The notes: a model not told the origin generated them from the letters alone. 64,000 bases of DNA from Gracilimonas tropica DSM 19535 (GCF_000375425.1 NZ_AQXG01000002.1:141712-205711), one strand, 5' to 3'; shown: positions 18,192 through 26,560, numbered from the stretch's first letter. Made by a program: numbers and translations.

Positions 18192-18476
18192 TTATGAAAC
18201 GCTTTCTATTGCTTTGGCCAGGTCTACATCTTTCTGGGTAACTTTATCCCCTGCATCGTGTGTACTAAGGCTGATTTGAACCGTATTGTACACATTAAAC
18301 AGTTCGGGATGATGAACCTGTTTTTCAGCTTCCAGCCCTATGCGGACAATAAATCCCAGGGCTTCACTGAAATCATTAAAACCAAATTCTTTACTGATCT
18401 TGTCGTCGCTGAACTCCCATCCTTCCAGAGAACTCAACGCTTGTTTGATGTCTGCTTCGGAAAGTGGTTGTGCCAT
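18192..18476 (-). CDS. Pterin-4a-carbinolamine dehydratase, inserted between nuoM and nuoN
   Basis: A 94-residue protein of the PCD/DCoH family, which dehydrates 4a-hydroxytetrahydrobiopterin after aromatic amino acid hydroxylation and can also act as a dimerisation cofactor. The active-site histidines are present: VHHPELFNVYNTV (His55, His56) and STHDAGDKVT (His73). The gene is packed between nuoM (7 bases) and nuoN (9 bases) on the same strand, so it must be co-transcribed with complex I genes. No phenylalanine hydroxylase is visible nearby. Why it is here is unclear; a moonlighting or molybdopterin-linked role has been proposed for members without a hydroxylase. Confidence 0.93.
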   Translation of the reverse strand: MAQPLSEADIKQALSSLEGWEFSDDKISKEFGFNDFSEALGFIVRIGLEAEKQVHHPELFNVYNTVQISLSTHDAGDKVTQKDVDLAKAIESVS

Positions 18477-18483
18477 TGTACTG

Positions 18484-20097
18484 TTATTTGGTTGATGCTA
18501 ATTGTGATTCTGATTCACGTACATCGTAAAATTTTGCCGTCCAATTGGGCAGATCTTCGTTACGAGCCTCTTCCAATACCGCCATACTTTTGGCTTCAGA
18601 GGCTTCGATCAATTCATTCACCTGAGCTTCAGAATATTTGGTAAAATCAACCGGACGAATTCCGATCCAAAACATAAAGATTACTAACGGAATCAATAAC
18701 CCAATTTCTCGCCCATTCAGATCTATTAATTTCTTGTTTTCCTCATTAGTAATAGGACCAAACATCACGCGCTGGAACATCCATAGCATGTAAACGGCTG
18801 CCAATATCACACCGGTTGCTGCAAGAATGGCAAAGATCTTATTGTTATACAGTTCAGAGAAAAAAGAACCATTAAGAATCAAAAATTCACCGACAAAACC
18901 GTTCAGCCCGGGTAATCCGATAGAAGCAAAAGTCGCGATCATAAACATTACGGTGAAAATGGGGATCTGCTTGGCGATACCTCCAAAGTCTTTGATCATT
19001 CGGGTATGGCGACGATCATAGATCATTCCTACAATAAGGAAAAGTGCACCGGTTGAAAGTCCGTGGTTGATCATCTGAATGATGGCTCCTTGCACGGCTA
19101 CCGTATTTAACGCGAAGATTCCCAAAACCACAAAACCGAGGTGACTCACAGAAGAGTACGCAACTAATTTCTTCACATCTTTTTGAACCATGGCCACGAG
19201 TGCTCCATAAATGATTCCGATCACGGCAAGAGCGGCCATCCACGGGGCAAATTCCATAAAGGCATTAGGGAAGATCGGTAAACAAACGCGGATCAAACCA
19301 TAGGTTCCCATCTTCAGCATGATGGCTGCAAGAACCACAGAGCCGGCTGTAGGAGCTTCGGTATGCGCATACGGCAACCAGGTATGAAAAGGAAATAACG
19401 GCACTTTAATACAAAAGGCCAGTGCAAAAGCCAGAAATAAATAAGTTTGCTCAACCAAGCCGATGGTGTACATGTCGCTGGAAAGGAATCGCCAGTCGGT
19501 GGTGAAAGTTGTACCGGCACCCATTGCTGCGCCGGCATCGTAACCGAGGTAGATCAAGCCAACCAACATGATAAGGGATCCAACCAAAGTGTAAATAAAG
19601 AACTTAATGGTAGCCTGTATTCGTCCGGCACCACCCCAAATTCCGATAAGGAAATACATTGGGATCAATGAAAGCTCAAAAAATACGTAAAAGACCATCA
19701 GGTCAAGAGAAGAAAATACTCCCAATGAAGCGGTTTGAAGCAGCAGCAACATGCTCCAGTAACCGGTCAGGTGTTTGGTTACGGAATTCCAGGAAGAAAG
19801 AATTACAATCGGCCCCATAAATGTGGTGAGCATGAAAAGAAGCAAACTCAATCCATCGAGTCCCACCAGATATTTGATATCCAGCGATTCGATCAACCGT
19901 CCCCCTTCCGTCAAAAATTGAGCGGTTCCGGAATTGGCAACATCAAAACCAAACATAAGTGGCAATGAGGCAATGAAAGTAACAGAAGTCACCAGCAAGG
20001 CAATCCACTTTTGGGTGGTTTCATTCTTGGATAAAACGATCAGCGGAATGCCAACCAACGGTAAATAAATGACGATATTTAAAAGTGTTTCCATCAA
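18484..20097 (-). CDS. nuoM: NADH-quinone oxidoreductase subunit M
   Basis: A 537-residue antiporter-like complex I subunit with 14 or so membrane helices. It shows the channel Glu (VFYVFFELSLIPMYFLIGIW), KVPLFPFHTWLPYAHTEAPT, the Lys-bearing helix (VVLAAIMLKMGTYGLIR), LVAYSSVSHLGFVVLG and GLPGLNGFVGEFLIL. The C-terminal tail of about 60 residues is hydrophilic and helical, longer than in E. coli. It begins 13 bases after the nuoL stop, and is followed within 7 bases by the pterin dehydratase gene. Confidence 0.97.
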   Translation of the reverse strand: MMETLLNIVIYLPLVGIPLIVLSKNETTQKWIALLVTSVTFIASLPLMFGFDVANSGTAQFLTEGGRLIESLDIKYLVGLDGLSLLLFMLTTFMGPIVILSSWNSVTKHLTGYWSMLLLLQTASLGVFSSLDLMVFYVFFELSLIPMYFLIGIWGGAGRIQATIKFFIYTLVGSLIMLVGLIYLGYDAGAAMGAGTTFTTDWRFLSSDMYTIGLVEQTYLFLAFALAFCIKVPLFPFHTWLPYAHTEAPTAGSVVLAAIMLKMGTYGLIRVCLPIFPNAFMEFAPWMAALAVIGIIYGALVAMVQKDVKKLVAYSSVSHLGFVVLGIFALNTVAVQGAIIQMINHGLSTGALFLIVGMIYDRRHTRMIKDFGGIAKQIPIFTVMFMIATFASIGLPGLNGFVGEFLILNGSFFSELYNNKIFAILAATGVILAAVYMLWMFQRVMFGPITNEENKKLIDLNGREIGLLIPLVIFMFWIGIRPVDFTKYSEAQVNELIEASEAKSMAVLEEARNEDLPNWTAKFYDVRESESQLASTK

Positions 20098-20110
20098 GAG
20101 ATCTGGGAAA

Positions 20111-22132
20111 TTACATTACCATTAAATAGAGAATTATGATCACGCCAATTACAAAAGCCAGCGCATAGCTTGAAACCACACCGGTTTGCACGTATCGGAA
20201 TAGTGAACCGAAAAGACGTACGGTTCCGGCTGTAGCATTAACAATACCATCTACCACTTTCATATCGAAGACGGCCAGTACTTTGTCTGAAAGACGGACA
20301 ATAGGACGAGCGATTAATCCTTCATAAACTTCATCCAGATTATATTTGTCTTTCCAGGTTTGGTATAAACCGCCAAACATAGAAGCCAATTTGGCATCCG
20401 ATGCTTCTTGCTGATTGCTATTGTACATCTTGAATGCTGTAAACACACCTGCAATCGCGATAATAATAGACGCAGACATCAACGCCCATTCTATGCCATG
20501 TGAAAGGGTTAGCTCATAATCAGCGGTGATGTTGTACAGCCAATTGTGCAGTAAATTGATGTGTGCTTCCTCGTGAGTGAAAGTCTCAACAATAAAATTC
20601 GGCACACCTAAAAATCCTCCAACAGTAGCCAGGCCGGCGAGAGTCCAGAGTGGAATAGTCATGGTAGCAGGACTTTCATGTAAGTACTTCTCGGCCCCAA
20701 CAGCTTCTTTAAAACGCTGCCCCAACTTGAACTCTCCGTGGAACGTTGTAAGGGTGAGTCGGAACATATAGAAAGCCGTTAAAAATGCAGTGATGATTCC
20801 CACTACCCATAGTGCCATATACATATACTGACCAAATTCTCCGGCTCCGGCATTTGCTGTCATAGCGAGCACCTCATCTTTTGAGAAGAATCCTGCTAAT
20901 GGAGGAATCCCGGCAATCGCAATAGTGGAAATAAGGAACGTCTTATAGGTAGAAGGCATATATTTTCGAAGTCCACCCATATTTCGCATATCCTGCGGAT
21001 CGAAATGAACGTGTTTACCATCATGCTCCAACTCATGTTCTACGTGATGCATTGCGTGAATCACAGAACCCGATCCAAGGAATAAGCAAGCTTTGAAAAA
21101 TGCATGTGTTACAACATGAAACATAGCTGCGGTAAATCCACCGGCACCAAGTGCAAGAAACATATACCCCAACTGTGAAACGGTTGAATAAGCAAGCACA
21201 CTCTTAATATCATTTTGAGTGATGGCGATGGTAGCAGCTACAATGGCTGTCAAAGCTCCGATTACGGCTACGATCAGCATCACCTCAGGAGATAACACAT
21301 ACATGGGAGACATCCGGGAGATCAGGTAAATACCAGAAGTTACCATGGTAGCAGCGTGGATAAGTGCAGAAACGGGAGTTGGTCCGGCCATGGCATCAGG
21401 CAGCCAAACAAATAGCGGGATCTGTGCAGATTTACCGGTCGCCCCAATGAACATCAGCAACCCGATCATAAAGGTGTACTCACTGGAGAAAGCATCCAGG
21501 TTCCCTAATATCACATCAAAACTAAGGCTTCCTACTGTTTGAAAGACCATAAACATGGCAATCAGGAATGCAAAATCACCGATTCGGTTGTAAATAAAAG
21601 CTTTTTTGGCAGCATCTGATTTTGCCATATCGGTATACCAGAATCCGATCAATAAATAAGAACAAACTCCTACTCCCTCCCATCCAAGGAAAAGAAGCAA
21701 CAGGTTATTACCCAGCACCAAATTCAACATCGCAAAGATGAAGAGGTTCAGATAGGCAAAAAATTTCCAATATCCTTCATCATCGGCCATGTAACCCATG
21801 GAGTACAAATGGATCAAAAATCCAACTCCGGTTACCACCATGGTCATCATAATAGACAATTGGTCTATACGGTAAGCGAAATCAACGCTAAATGTACCGA
21901 CATCCATCCAGGTGAACAGCTTGAATACCACTGCTTCCGACTCGGCATTCATGTTCAGGAAGAAATACACCGCGATCACAAATGGAATAAATACCATTGT
22001 GTTGGCAATGATCCCGATCAGCTGTTTTTTGGTACGATAATTTTCTACAAAAAGCCCGGTAATCCCGTTAATCAGAAAACCCAGCAGTGGAAGAGCAATA
22101 ATGAGAGTAAATAACGCCGAGGCGGATTCCAT
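20111..22132 (-). CDS. nuoL: NADH-quinone oxidoreductase subunit L
   Basis: A 673-residue distal proton-pumping subunit of complex I. Family motifs include LLLFLGWEGVGVCSYLLIGF (channel Glu), GKSAQIPLFVWLPDAMAGPT, PVSALIHAATMVTSGIYLIS, STVSQLGYMFLALGAG, VTHAFFKACLFLGSGSVIHA and GIPPLAGFFSKDEVL. The C-terminal part contains the long lateral helix region (EASDAKLASMFGGLYQTWKD) and a last anchor helix. It opens the nuoLMN unit with its own candidate promoter (22198-22227). nuoJ and nuoK, normally just upstream, lie 12 kb away. Confidence 0.97.
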   Translation of the reverse strand: MESASALFTLIIALPLLGFLINGITGLFVENYRTKKQLIGIIANTMVFIPFVIAVYFFLNMNAESEAVVFKLFTWMDVGTFSVDFAYRIDQLSIMMTMVVTGVGFLIHLYSMGYMADDEGYWKFFAYLNLFIFAMLNLVLGNNLLLLFLGWEGVGVCSYLLIGFWYTDMAKSDAAKKAFIYNRIGDFAFLIAMFMVFQTVGSLSFDVILGNLDAFSSEYTFMIGLLMFIGATGKSAQIPLFVWLPDAMAGPTPVSALIHAATMVTSGIYLISRMSPMYVLSPEVMLIVAVIGALTAIVAATIAITQNDIKSVLAYSTVSQLGYMFLALGAGGFTAAMFHVVTHAFFKACLFLGSGSVIHAMHHVEHELEHDGKHVHFDPQDMRNMGGLRKYMPSTYKTFLISTIAIAGIPPLAGFFSKDEVLAMTANAGAGEFGQYMYMALWVVGIITAFLTAFYMFRLTLTTFHGEFKLGQRFKEAVGAEKYLHESPATMTIPLWTLAGLATVGGFLGVPNFIVETFTHEEAHINLLHNWLYNITADYELTLSHGIEWALMSASIIIAIAGVFTAFKMYNSNQQEASDAKLASMFGGLYQTWKDKYNLDEVYEGLIARPIVRLSDKVLAVFDMKVVDGIVNATAGTVRLFGSLFRYVQTGVVSSYALAFVIGVIIILYLMVM

Positions 22133-22163
22133 CAGTTAGTCTTTATTTAATTGCAATAAAAAG

Positions 22164-22186
22164 GGAACCGCGCTGATCACGGTTCC
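22164..22186 (-). terminator. Hairpin with T-run in the nuoL leader (attenuator-like)
   Basis: GGAACCG (22164-22170) pairs with CGGTTCC (22180-22186). On the minus strand the hairpin is followed by CCTTTTTATT and then, about 30 bases on, the nuoL ATG. With the promoter predicted at 22198 the transcript would begin just before this hairpin. It may therefore be a 5' stabiliser or an attenuator, or a terminator for read-through from the kinase gene. Confidence 0.45.
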
Positions 22187-22197
22187 AAAATGGATGG

Positions 22198-22227
22198 CAA
22201 AGATACAAAAATCTTCTGCAAGGTAAA
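22198..22227 (-). promoter_or_regulatory. Candidate promoter of nuoLMN
   Basis: Minus strand TTTA (22227-22224), an 18-base spacer and TATCTTTG (22205-22198). The -7 octamer is identical to that of rpsF and fits the Bacteroidota TAnnTTTG consensus. It supports independent transcription of nuoLMN. Confidence 0.4.
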
Positions 22228-22712
22228 GACTGTTTTGGATGAATTTTACGGAATTTAGAATGGGTTTAAGAACATCGAACATTCAGAAAGGAAGATTGAA
22301 TTGTGAAGTGGTTTCGAATGGGGATTCTAATTTATAAACCGGTCGTTTGATTTATCGGCTTTGGTTTTTTTTGACAATGATTTGCGAGAGATCGAGGGGG
22401 CGATTTTTTATTTAATGATATGCAATGTTACATAAACTCAAAGAACACTCAATTAGTAACAAATATAACAGAGAGAAGGTAAATGGATCGCACCAGGCCT
22501 TTCAGCTTAAATTCAACAACCGGATCGTTCAGGCGGATACCCCTTAAGCGGAAGAGCGTTGGAAACCTAAAGTGGAAAGAAGGACTGAAACTGAAAATAT
22601 CAGCATGAACACTAAAAAAATATTCAAGCTCTCCCTGATCTTCTCCTGGCAATGGTGCTCTCATTGCTAAAAATTCACTTTCCCGGGGACTCCGCTTTTA
22701 ACACACTGGTGT

Positions 22713-24443
22713 TTAATAATTAAAGTTACTGGCTATTCCCTTTTTATCTTTTAGCACAAAAGAAATAATGTAGGTTATATCTTCATCCTCACGGAGTTTT
22801 TCAATTTTTGCCCCAAGCTGAGACAATAAGACGGTAATTAACTGTTTCCCGATCCCAGCACTTGTTTCAAAGAAATCTACCTTGGAATCTGTTCCAATTT
22901 CTGTAATAAGATGACCTTCTGTTTGTTTAATCGTAAAACTTAGCTCCTTATCCTCTTCCATTCTTGATTTTGAAATACAGTTCATACACTCATTAAGCAG
23001 CAGGCTATAAGTCAATGCTTGGTTTGTATTGATTTGTACCGAATCAATCGAATGGTTTATAGTGGTTCCAAATTTGGTAAAATCACTTTTACTTAAATTT
23101 AATATTCCGGGAACAAAATCCGCTACAAAAACCCTGTTCAATTCATCAGACTTATACATTACTTCTTGTATGGTGGCCATAGATTTTATTCTTCGGTGTG
23201 ATTGGATTAACACTTGCTGTACTTCCCGGTTTTCATTTTCCATCTGCTCCAACTCAAGTAAGGCCGCCATTACTGCAAGATTATTTTTTACCCGGTGGTG
23301 GACTTCAGCAAATAACCGATCCTTTTGCTGATTGATCTGATCATTTTTTCTATTCAGCTCAACTCCCAATTTTATCAATTTGTTATGATTTAACATCAAT
23401 ATGGATGAAAGGAGCAGGATCAATAGAAAACCGAAGATCATGACATTACGGGTGCTGTTTATTTCATATGCATAATCCTGTTCCGGCACAAGGACAGCGA
23501 TCAAAAGTTCTTGAGAGGAATTGATCGAGTAAGTTTTAGTGATTCCCCACCAATTTTGCCCCACACTCGAAAATGAAACTATGGTATCATTAGGATGATC
23601 AAGAAGTTTAGTTAGTGCAGGATTGCCAATCTCCTGCGGTTTAGAAAGGTATATATTGGAAATCATTGAAGAATCGGACTCCTTATACTCTTTAGGAAAT
23701 CCTACGATTTCTTTATTGGTCTTCGTGAGAATGAATATTTTATCGTTATCGGTAACACTCAATGTTTGTGACAACTTCGTTAGATCATCCAGAGTCACAT
23801 CGAAAGCCAATATATGCTGTAAGGTATCCACGGATGAATTCCAGGCAACGGAAGCTGTTAGGCCAAGCTGACCGGTCATATAAGCATATGGTTCGGCCCA
23901 ATATATTTGCCTGCTTTTTTCTTTAAGTGCATTTTGAAACCAGGCACGATTTCTGGGGTCAGTTTGCAAGGGTTCTTCCCAGAGTCGAACTCGATTAGGA
24001 GAATCCTTAAAATTCCATTGCTGCCATTTTTCTTTCATACCCCATTTATCCACATAGACTTCCCGGTTTAACCAATAATAGCCTGTGGAATCAGCGGGTA
24101 GAACATTGAATTCGTAGCCCCTGCTGTCGGCCAGTGCTATGGAAGAAACCTGCGGGTACCTGTCTATTATAGGAATTAAAAACCGGTTCAAAGAAACAAC
24201 ATCAAAATTCTCCAGCAAATTTAGTTCCTGCTGTTTTTTTACAGTCAGCATTATATTTTCAATCGGCTTGAAAAATTCATCCAATTCACTTTGAATTCGT
24301 TGGGATGATTGTTCTACCAACTGACGTCCAAAGTACCTCTTGGTACCGGATAACTCATACAGAATGTACCCCATTACTAATGCGAAAATCATTACCACAC
24401 CGACAGCAAAATACCGGGTCACCTGTTCTACCTTATTAGCCAT
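22713..24443 (-). CDS. Membrane sensor histidine kinase, cache sensor plus HisKA_2 domain, degenerate ATPase domain
   Basis: I place the start at ATG 24443 (MANKVEQVTRYFAVG), giving 576 residues; the longer frame to 24545 adds 34 unlikely residues. A first membrane helix (about 15-35) is followed by a large extracytoplasmic region of double-cache type (about 40-330) and a second helix. The phospho-acceptor block is of the HisKA_2/HWE type (EVHHRVKNNLAVMAALLELE, His near residue 380). The C-terminal ATPase region keeps NEC (LLLNECMNCIS) and a GIGKQL box, but the DxGxG nucleotide motif seen in the relative at 44440 (DNGPGF) is replaced by TDSKVDFFE. No response regulator is adjacent. It is divergent from the antiporter cluster and may sense ionic or osmotic state for it; that is inferred from position. 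Confidence 0.85.
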   Translation of the reverse strand: MANKVEQVTRYFAVGVVMIFALVMGYILYELSGTKRYFGRQLVEQSSQRIQSELDEFFKPIENIMLTVKKQQELNLLENFDVVSLNRFLIPIIDRYPQVSSIALADSRGYEFNVLPADSTGYYWLNREVYVDKWGMKEKWQQWNFKDSPNRVRLWEEPLQTDPRNRAWFQNALKEKSRQIYWAEPYAYMTGQLGLTASVAWNSSVDTLQHILAFDVTLDDLTKLSQTLSVTDNDKIFILTKTNKEIVGFPKEYKESDSSMISNIYLSKPQEIGNPALTKLLDHPNDTIVSFSSVGQNWWGITKTYSINSSQELLIAVLVPEQDYAYEINSTRNVMIFGFLLILLLSSILMLNHNKLIKLGVELNRKNDQINQQKDRLFAEVHHRVKNNLAVMAALLELEQMENENREVQQVLIQSHRRIKSMATIQEVMYKSDELNRVFVADFVPGILNLSKSDFTKFGTTINHSIDSVQINTNQALTYSLLLNECMNCISKSRMEEDKELSFTIKQTEGHLITEIGTDSKVDFFETSAGIGKQLITVLLSQLGAKIEKLREDEDITYIISFVLKDKKGIASNFNY

Positions 24444-24840
24444 ATCGTACCTTTCTACTTTTAAACAGGTGAGTTCCAATAACCCAACTCTCCCACATTT
24501 ATATGTTAAATACCTAAAATTCAGCTCAATAAAAAACTTTCGCACTTTCCTTTTTTCTCATTCCGTCTCTCCCATTTACAATCTTTAAACGCTTCGGGCA
24601 CAAAACTTAATCCTCCCCGTTTTCAAATAAACACTTTGGCTATTATTTTAATCGCTTAATTTTTTTTGTCCGCAGCCTGGAACTGTGTTCACAAAAAATT
24701 CATTTTTAGTTTCGTTTTTTAGCAATCCTGGTCGGTTATATAATATAGTATTGAGAACTGCCTGATTTTCGTTTCGCGTAATTCTCAGAATTTGTATGTT
24801 TGAGGCCATAAAATTCCCTTAACCTAAAATTGATGATCAC
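24444..24840. other. 397-base divergent intergenic region between sensor kinase and antiporter cluster
   Basis: AT-rich. It should hold the kinase promoter and the promoter of the ten-gene antiporter operon. Apart from a TATGTTTG element at 24795 (listed separately) I see no repeat, hairpin or conserved RNA motif. Confidence 0.5.
24768..24802 (+). promoter_or_regulatory. Candidate promoter of the antiporter operon
   Basis: TATGTTTG at 24795-24802 fits TAnnTTTG; the upstream element (TTTCG near 24768) is a poor match to TTTG. It would give a leader of about 30 bases before the TTG start at 24841. Confidence 0.3.
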
Positions 24841-25401
24841 TTGAAGTCAATATCTTCTCAGAGTCTTATTGTTTCTTTTGTTGTGCTTATGGGATTTTGG
24901 TACCTGATGAGCGGTTATTTTGACTTCACCCACAGCTTGATGGGAGTGATCAGTGTATGTATTGTATTGGCCATTAACTATCGCCTCAAAAAGCATACCT
25001 ATTTTGAAGGGGAAACCGATGTCATCTATGATATCAGGTTTAGTTATGTCCCCTTTTATTTTGGATGGCTGCTTGTTCAGATCGTGATTTCCGGCATCCA
25101 TGTAGCCAAGATCCTTTTGAGCCCATCCCTGCCCATTCAAACATCCGTGGTAAAATTCAAAGTAAACTACCCAAACCCTCATTGTAAAATGATTCTTGGG
25201 AATTCTATAACATTGACACCCGGAACCCTTACCGTTGATATTCAGGGGGATGAATTCATCGTACATGCCATTTCCCCCAATTCTTTTGAAGGTATCGCAA
25301 GCGACGAGATGCCCCGGCAAGTTTTGAAATTATTCACTAAAGATTTACACCCCGTGGTTTCTGACTTTAAGGTTTTACAAAGTAAGGAGGAATTAGGATA
25401 A
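24841..25401 (+). CDS. mrpE: Mrp-type Na+/H+ antiporter subunit E (MnhE/MbhA-like)
   Basis: A 186-residue subunit E. Two N-terminal hydrophobic segments (SLIVSFVVLMGFWYLMSGYF and SLMGVISVCIVLAIN) lead into the family signature YVPFYFGWLLVQIVISGIHV. A cytoplasmic domain follows with NSITLTPGTLTVDIQGDEF and VHAISP. The start is TTG; the only nearby ATG (24833) reads into a stop after three codons. The stop overlaps the next ATG (TAATG). As first gene of a ten-gene operon it corresponds to MbhA in the archaeal hydrogenase order. Confidence 0.9.
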   Translation: MKSISSQSLIVSFVVLMGFWYLMSGYFDFTHSLMGVISVCIVLAINYRLKKHTYFEGETDVIYDIRFSYVPFYFGWLLVQIVISGIHVAKILLSPSLPIQTSVVKFKVNYPNPHCKMILGNSITLTPGTLTVDIQGDEFIVHAISPNSFEGIASDEMPRQVLKLFTKDLHPVVSDFKVLQSKEELG

Positions 25402-25682
25402 TGGATTCTTTCTTTCTCTATGCTGCAGTTATTCTAACGGCTATTATAGCCGTACCGGCCTATCGTGTGGTAAAAGGACCGACCGTTTTTGACCGGCTTG
25501 TGGGAACCAATGCCATAGCCACTAAAACGATTGTCCTGATTTGTTTGATCGGTTACATTTTCGACCGTATCGGCATGTTTATCGATATTACACTGGCTTA
25601 TGCGATCCTCGGTTTTGTGGGATCGTTAACCATCGCCAAATACTTTTCTTCCGATAAAGTAAATGTCCGTTTCGATGATTGA
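25401..25682 (+). CDS. mrpF: Mrp-type antiporter subunit F
   Basis: A 93-residue, three-helix subunit with the MrpF/MbhB signature AYRVVKGPTVFDRLVGTNAI and ITLAYAILGFVGSLTIAKY. It is a small membrane subunit required for assembly of the antiporter. It overlaps subunit E by one base and subunit G by up to 20 bases. Confidence 0.93.
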   Translation: MDSFFLYAAVILTAIIAVPAYRVVKGPTVFDRLVGTNAIATKTIVLICLIGYIFDRIGMFIDITLAYAILGFVGSLTIAKYFSSDKVNVRFDD

Positions 25683-26004
25683 TATAACCTCTGTTTTTAC
25701 CATAATTCTTGTTACTGCCGGCATTTTCTTCTTATTGATCGGAAGCATTGGCACTATACGGCTCCCTGATTTTTACTCACGCACGCATGCCACCAGTAAA
25801 AGTGATACGCTGGGTATGATGCTTGTCATCATTGGCCTGATCATTTATGAAGGCTTTACCATCGACGGTGGAAAACTGATATTGGTCCTGTTATTCATTC
25901 TTCTTGCCAATCCTATTGGTGCTCATGCTTTGGCACGGGCAGCTTTACATGCAGGACTCAAACCCACATTTGAAGATCATAAAAAAGAAGATAAGGAAGG
26001 CTGA
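25663..26004 (+). CDS. mrpG: Mrp-type antiporter subunit G
   Basis: A subunit G of up to 113 residues with the signature FFLLIGSIGTIRLPDFYSR and THATSKSDTLGMMLVIIGL, followed by ILLANPIGAHALARAA. Three membrane helices are evident. Two starts are possible: ATG 25663 and ATG 25675 (MIDITSV). The second gives the usual N-terminus and an ATGATTGA overlap with subunit F, and may be the true one. The stop overlaps the next start (TGATG). Confidence 0.93.
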   Translation: MSVSMIDITSVFTIILVTAGIFFLLIGSIGTIRLPDFYSRTHATSKSDTLGMMLVIIGLIIYEGFTIDGGKLILVLLFILLANPIGAHALARAALHAGLKPTFEDHKKEDKEG

Positions 26005-26249
26005 TGTACTGGGAACTTGAACTCATCTTATTCATCTTTTTGCTGATCACCGCTGTTATTGCGCTGGAATCTAAAGATCTGCTGGTAGCCTCCGTCATGT
26101 TAACCATGTTCAGTTTTTTGATGGCCTTGATGTTTACCACCATGGGCGCTGTTGATGTGGGCTTTACCGAAGCGGTTGTAGGAGCCGGTGTTACCGGGAT
26201 CCTTTTAGTTGTTGCCATTTACCAAACCACTTATAAGACAGAAGATTGA
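26004..26249 (+). CDS. DUF4040/MbhD-type subunit (first part of the MrpA C-terminal region)
   Basis: An 81-residue, three-helix protein matching the MbhD/DUF4040 family, which corresponds to a piece of the C-terminal part of MrpA in bacterial seven-gene antiporters. Visible features are FIFLLITAVIALESKDLLVA and the phrase VDVGFTEAVVGAGVTGILLV with its conserved Glu, likely part of the ion path. In most bacteria this region is fused to MrpA; here it is a free subunit, as in archaeal Mbh. It overlaps its neighbours by 1 and 4 bases. Confidence 0.88.
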   Translation: MYWELELILFIFLLITAVIALESKDLLVASVMLTMFSFLMALMFTTMGAVDVGFTEAVVGAGVTGILLVVAIYQTTYKTED

Positions 26250-26560
26250 AGTACCTTAAATTACTTTTGATCATAGCATTTACTCTTTTGCTGCTTTTTG
26301 CTGCATCGGATCTTCCATTTCGTGGAGATCCTGACAACCAGATGAATCAGGAAGTTAGCATGACCGGAACTCCTGTTCCCGGCAACTATTACATTCAGGA
26401 GGCCTATCACGATGCCCATACCCCAAATATCGTAACGGTCATCCTCGGTGACTATCGTGCTATTGATACCCTTGGCGAGCAGATCGTGATCTTCACTGCA
26501 GGACTTATCACTTTTTTATTACTAAGAAACCGAAAAGAAGGAGAAGAAGATGACGAATAG
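26246..26560 (+). CDS. MbhE-like subunit (second part of the MrpA C-terminal region)
   Basis: A 104-residue membrane subunit beginning at TTG 26246, inside the end of the previous gene (4-base overlap). An N-terminal helix (LKLLLIIAFTLLLLFAAS) and an extracytoplasmic stretch precede the diagnostic TPNIVTVILGDYRAIDTLGE, then a second helix (IVIFTAGLITFLLL). This region occurs just before the MnhB-like domain in fused MrpA or as MbhE in archaea. It ends in a charged tail overlapping the next start by 11 bases. Confidence 0.85.
   Translation: MKYLKLLLIIAFTLLLLFAASDLPFRGDPDNQMNQEVSMTGTPVPGNYYIQEAYHDAHTPNIVTVILGDYRAIDTLGEQIVIFTAGLITFLLLRNRKEGEEDDE

Larger units (their letters stand above)
22133..22712. 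other. 580-base gap between nuoL and the sensor kinase: leader, promoter, possible gene remnants
   Basis: The left end carries the nuoL leader, hairpin and candidate promoter. Further right on the plus strand is a 41-codon frame (22483-22608, basic product) with a good ribosome binding site (GAGAAGG). It overlaps by ATGA a 21-codon frame (22605-22670, MNTKKIFKLSLIFS...), and a further shifted frame starts nearby (MVLSLLKIHFPG). These look like the broken start of a small secreted-protein gene. I do not count them as genes. This gap lies at one edge of the block that separates nuoJK from nuoLMN. Confidence 0.4.

Noticed and set aside
22449-22664. 71-residue minus-strand frame in the gap next to nuoL
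   Set aside because: Low-complexity composition, no good ribosome binding site and no recognisable motif; probably chance.
24847-25320. 157-residue minus-strand frame across mrpE
   Set aside because: Fully antisense to the well supported subunit E gene; no motif.
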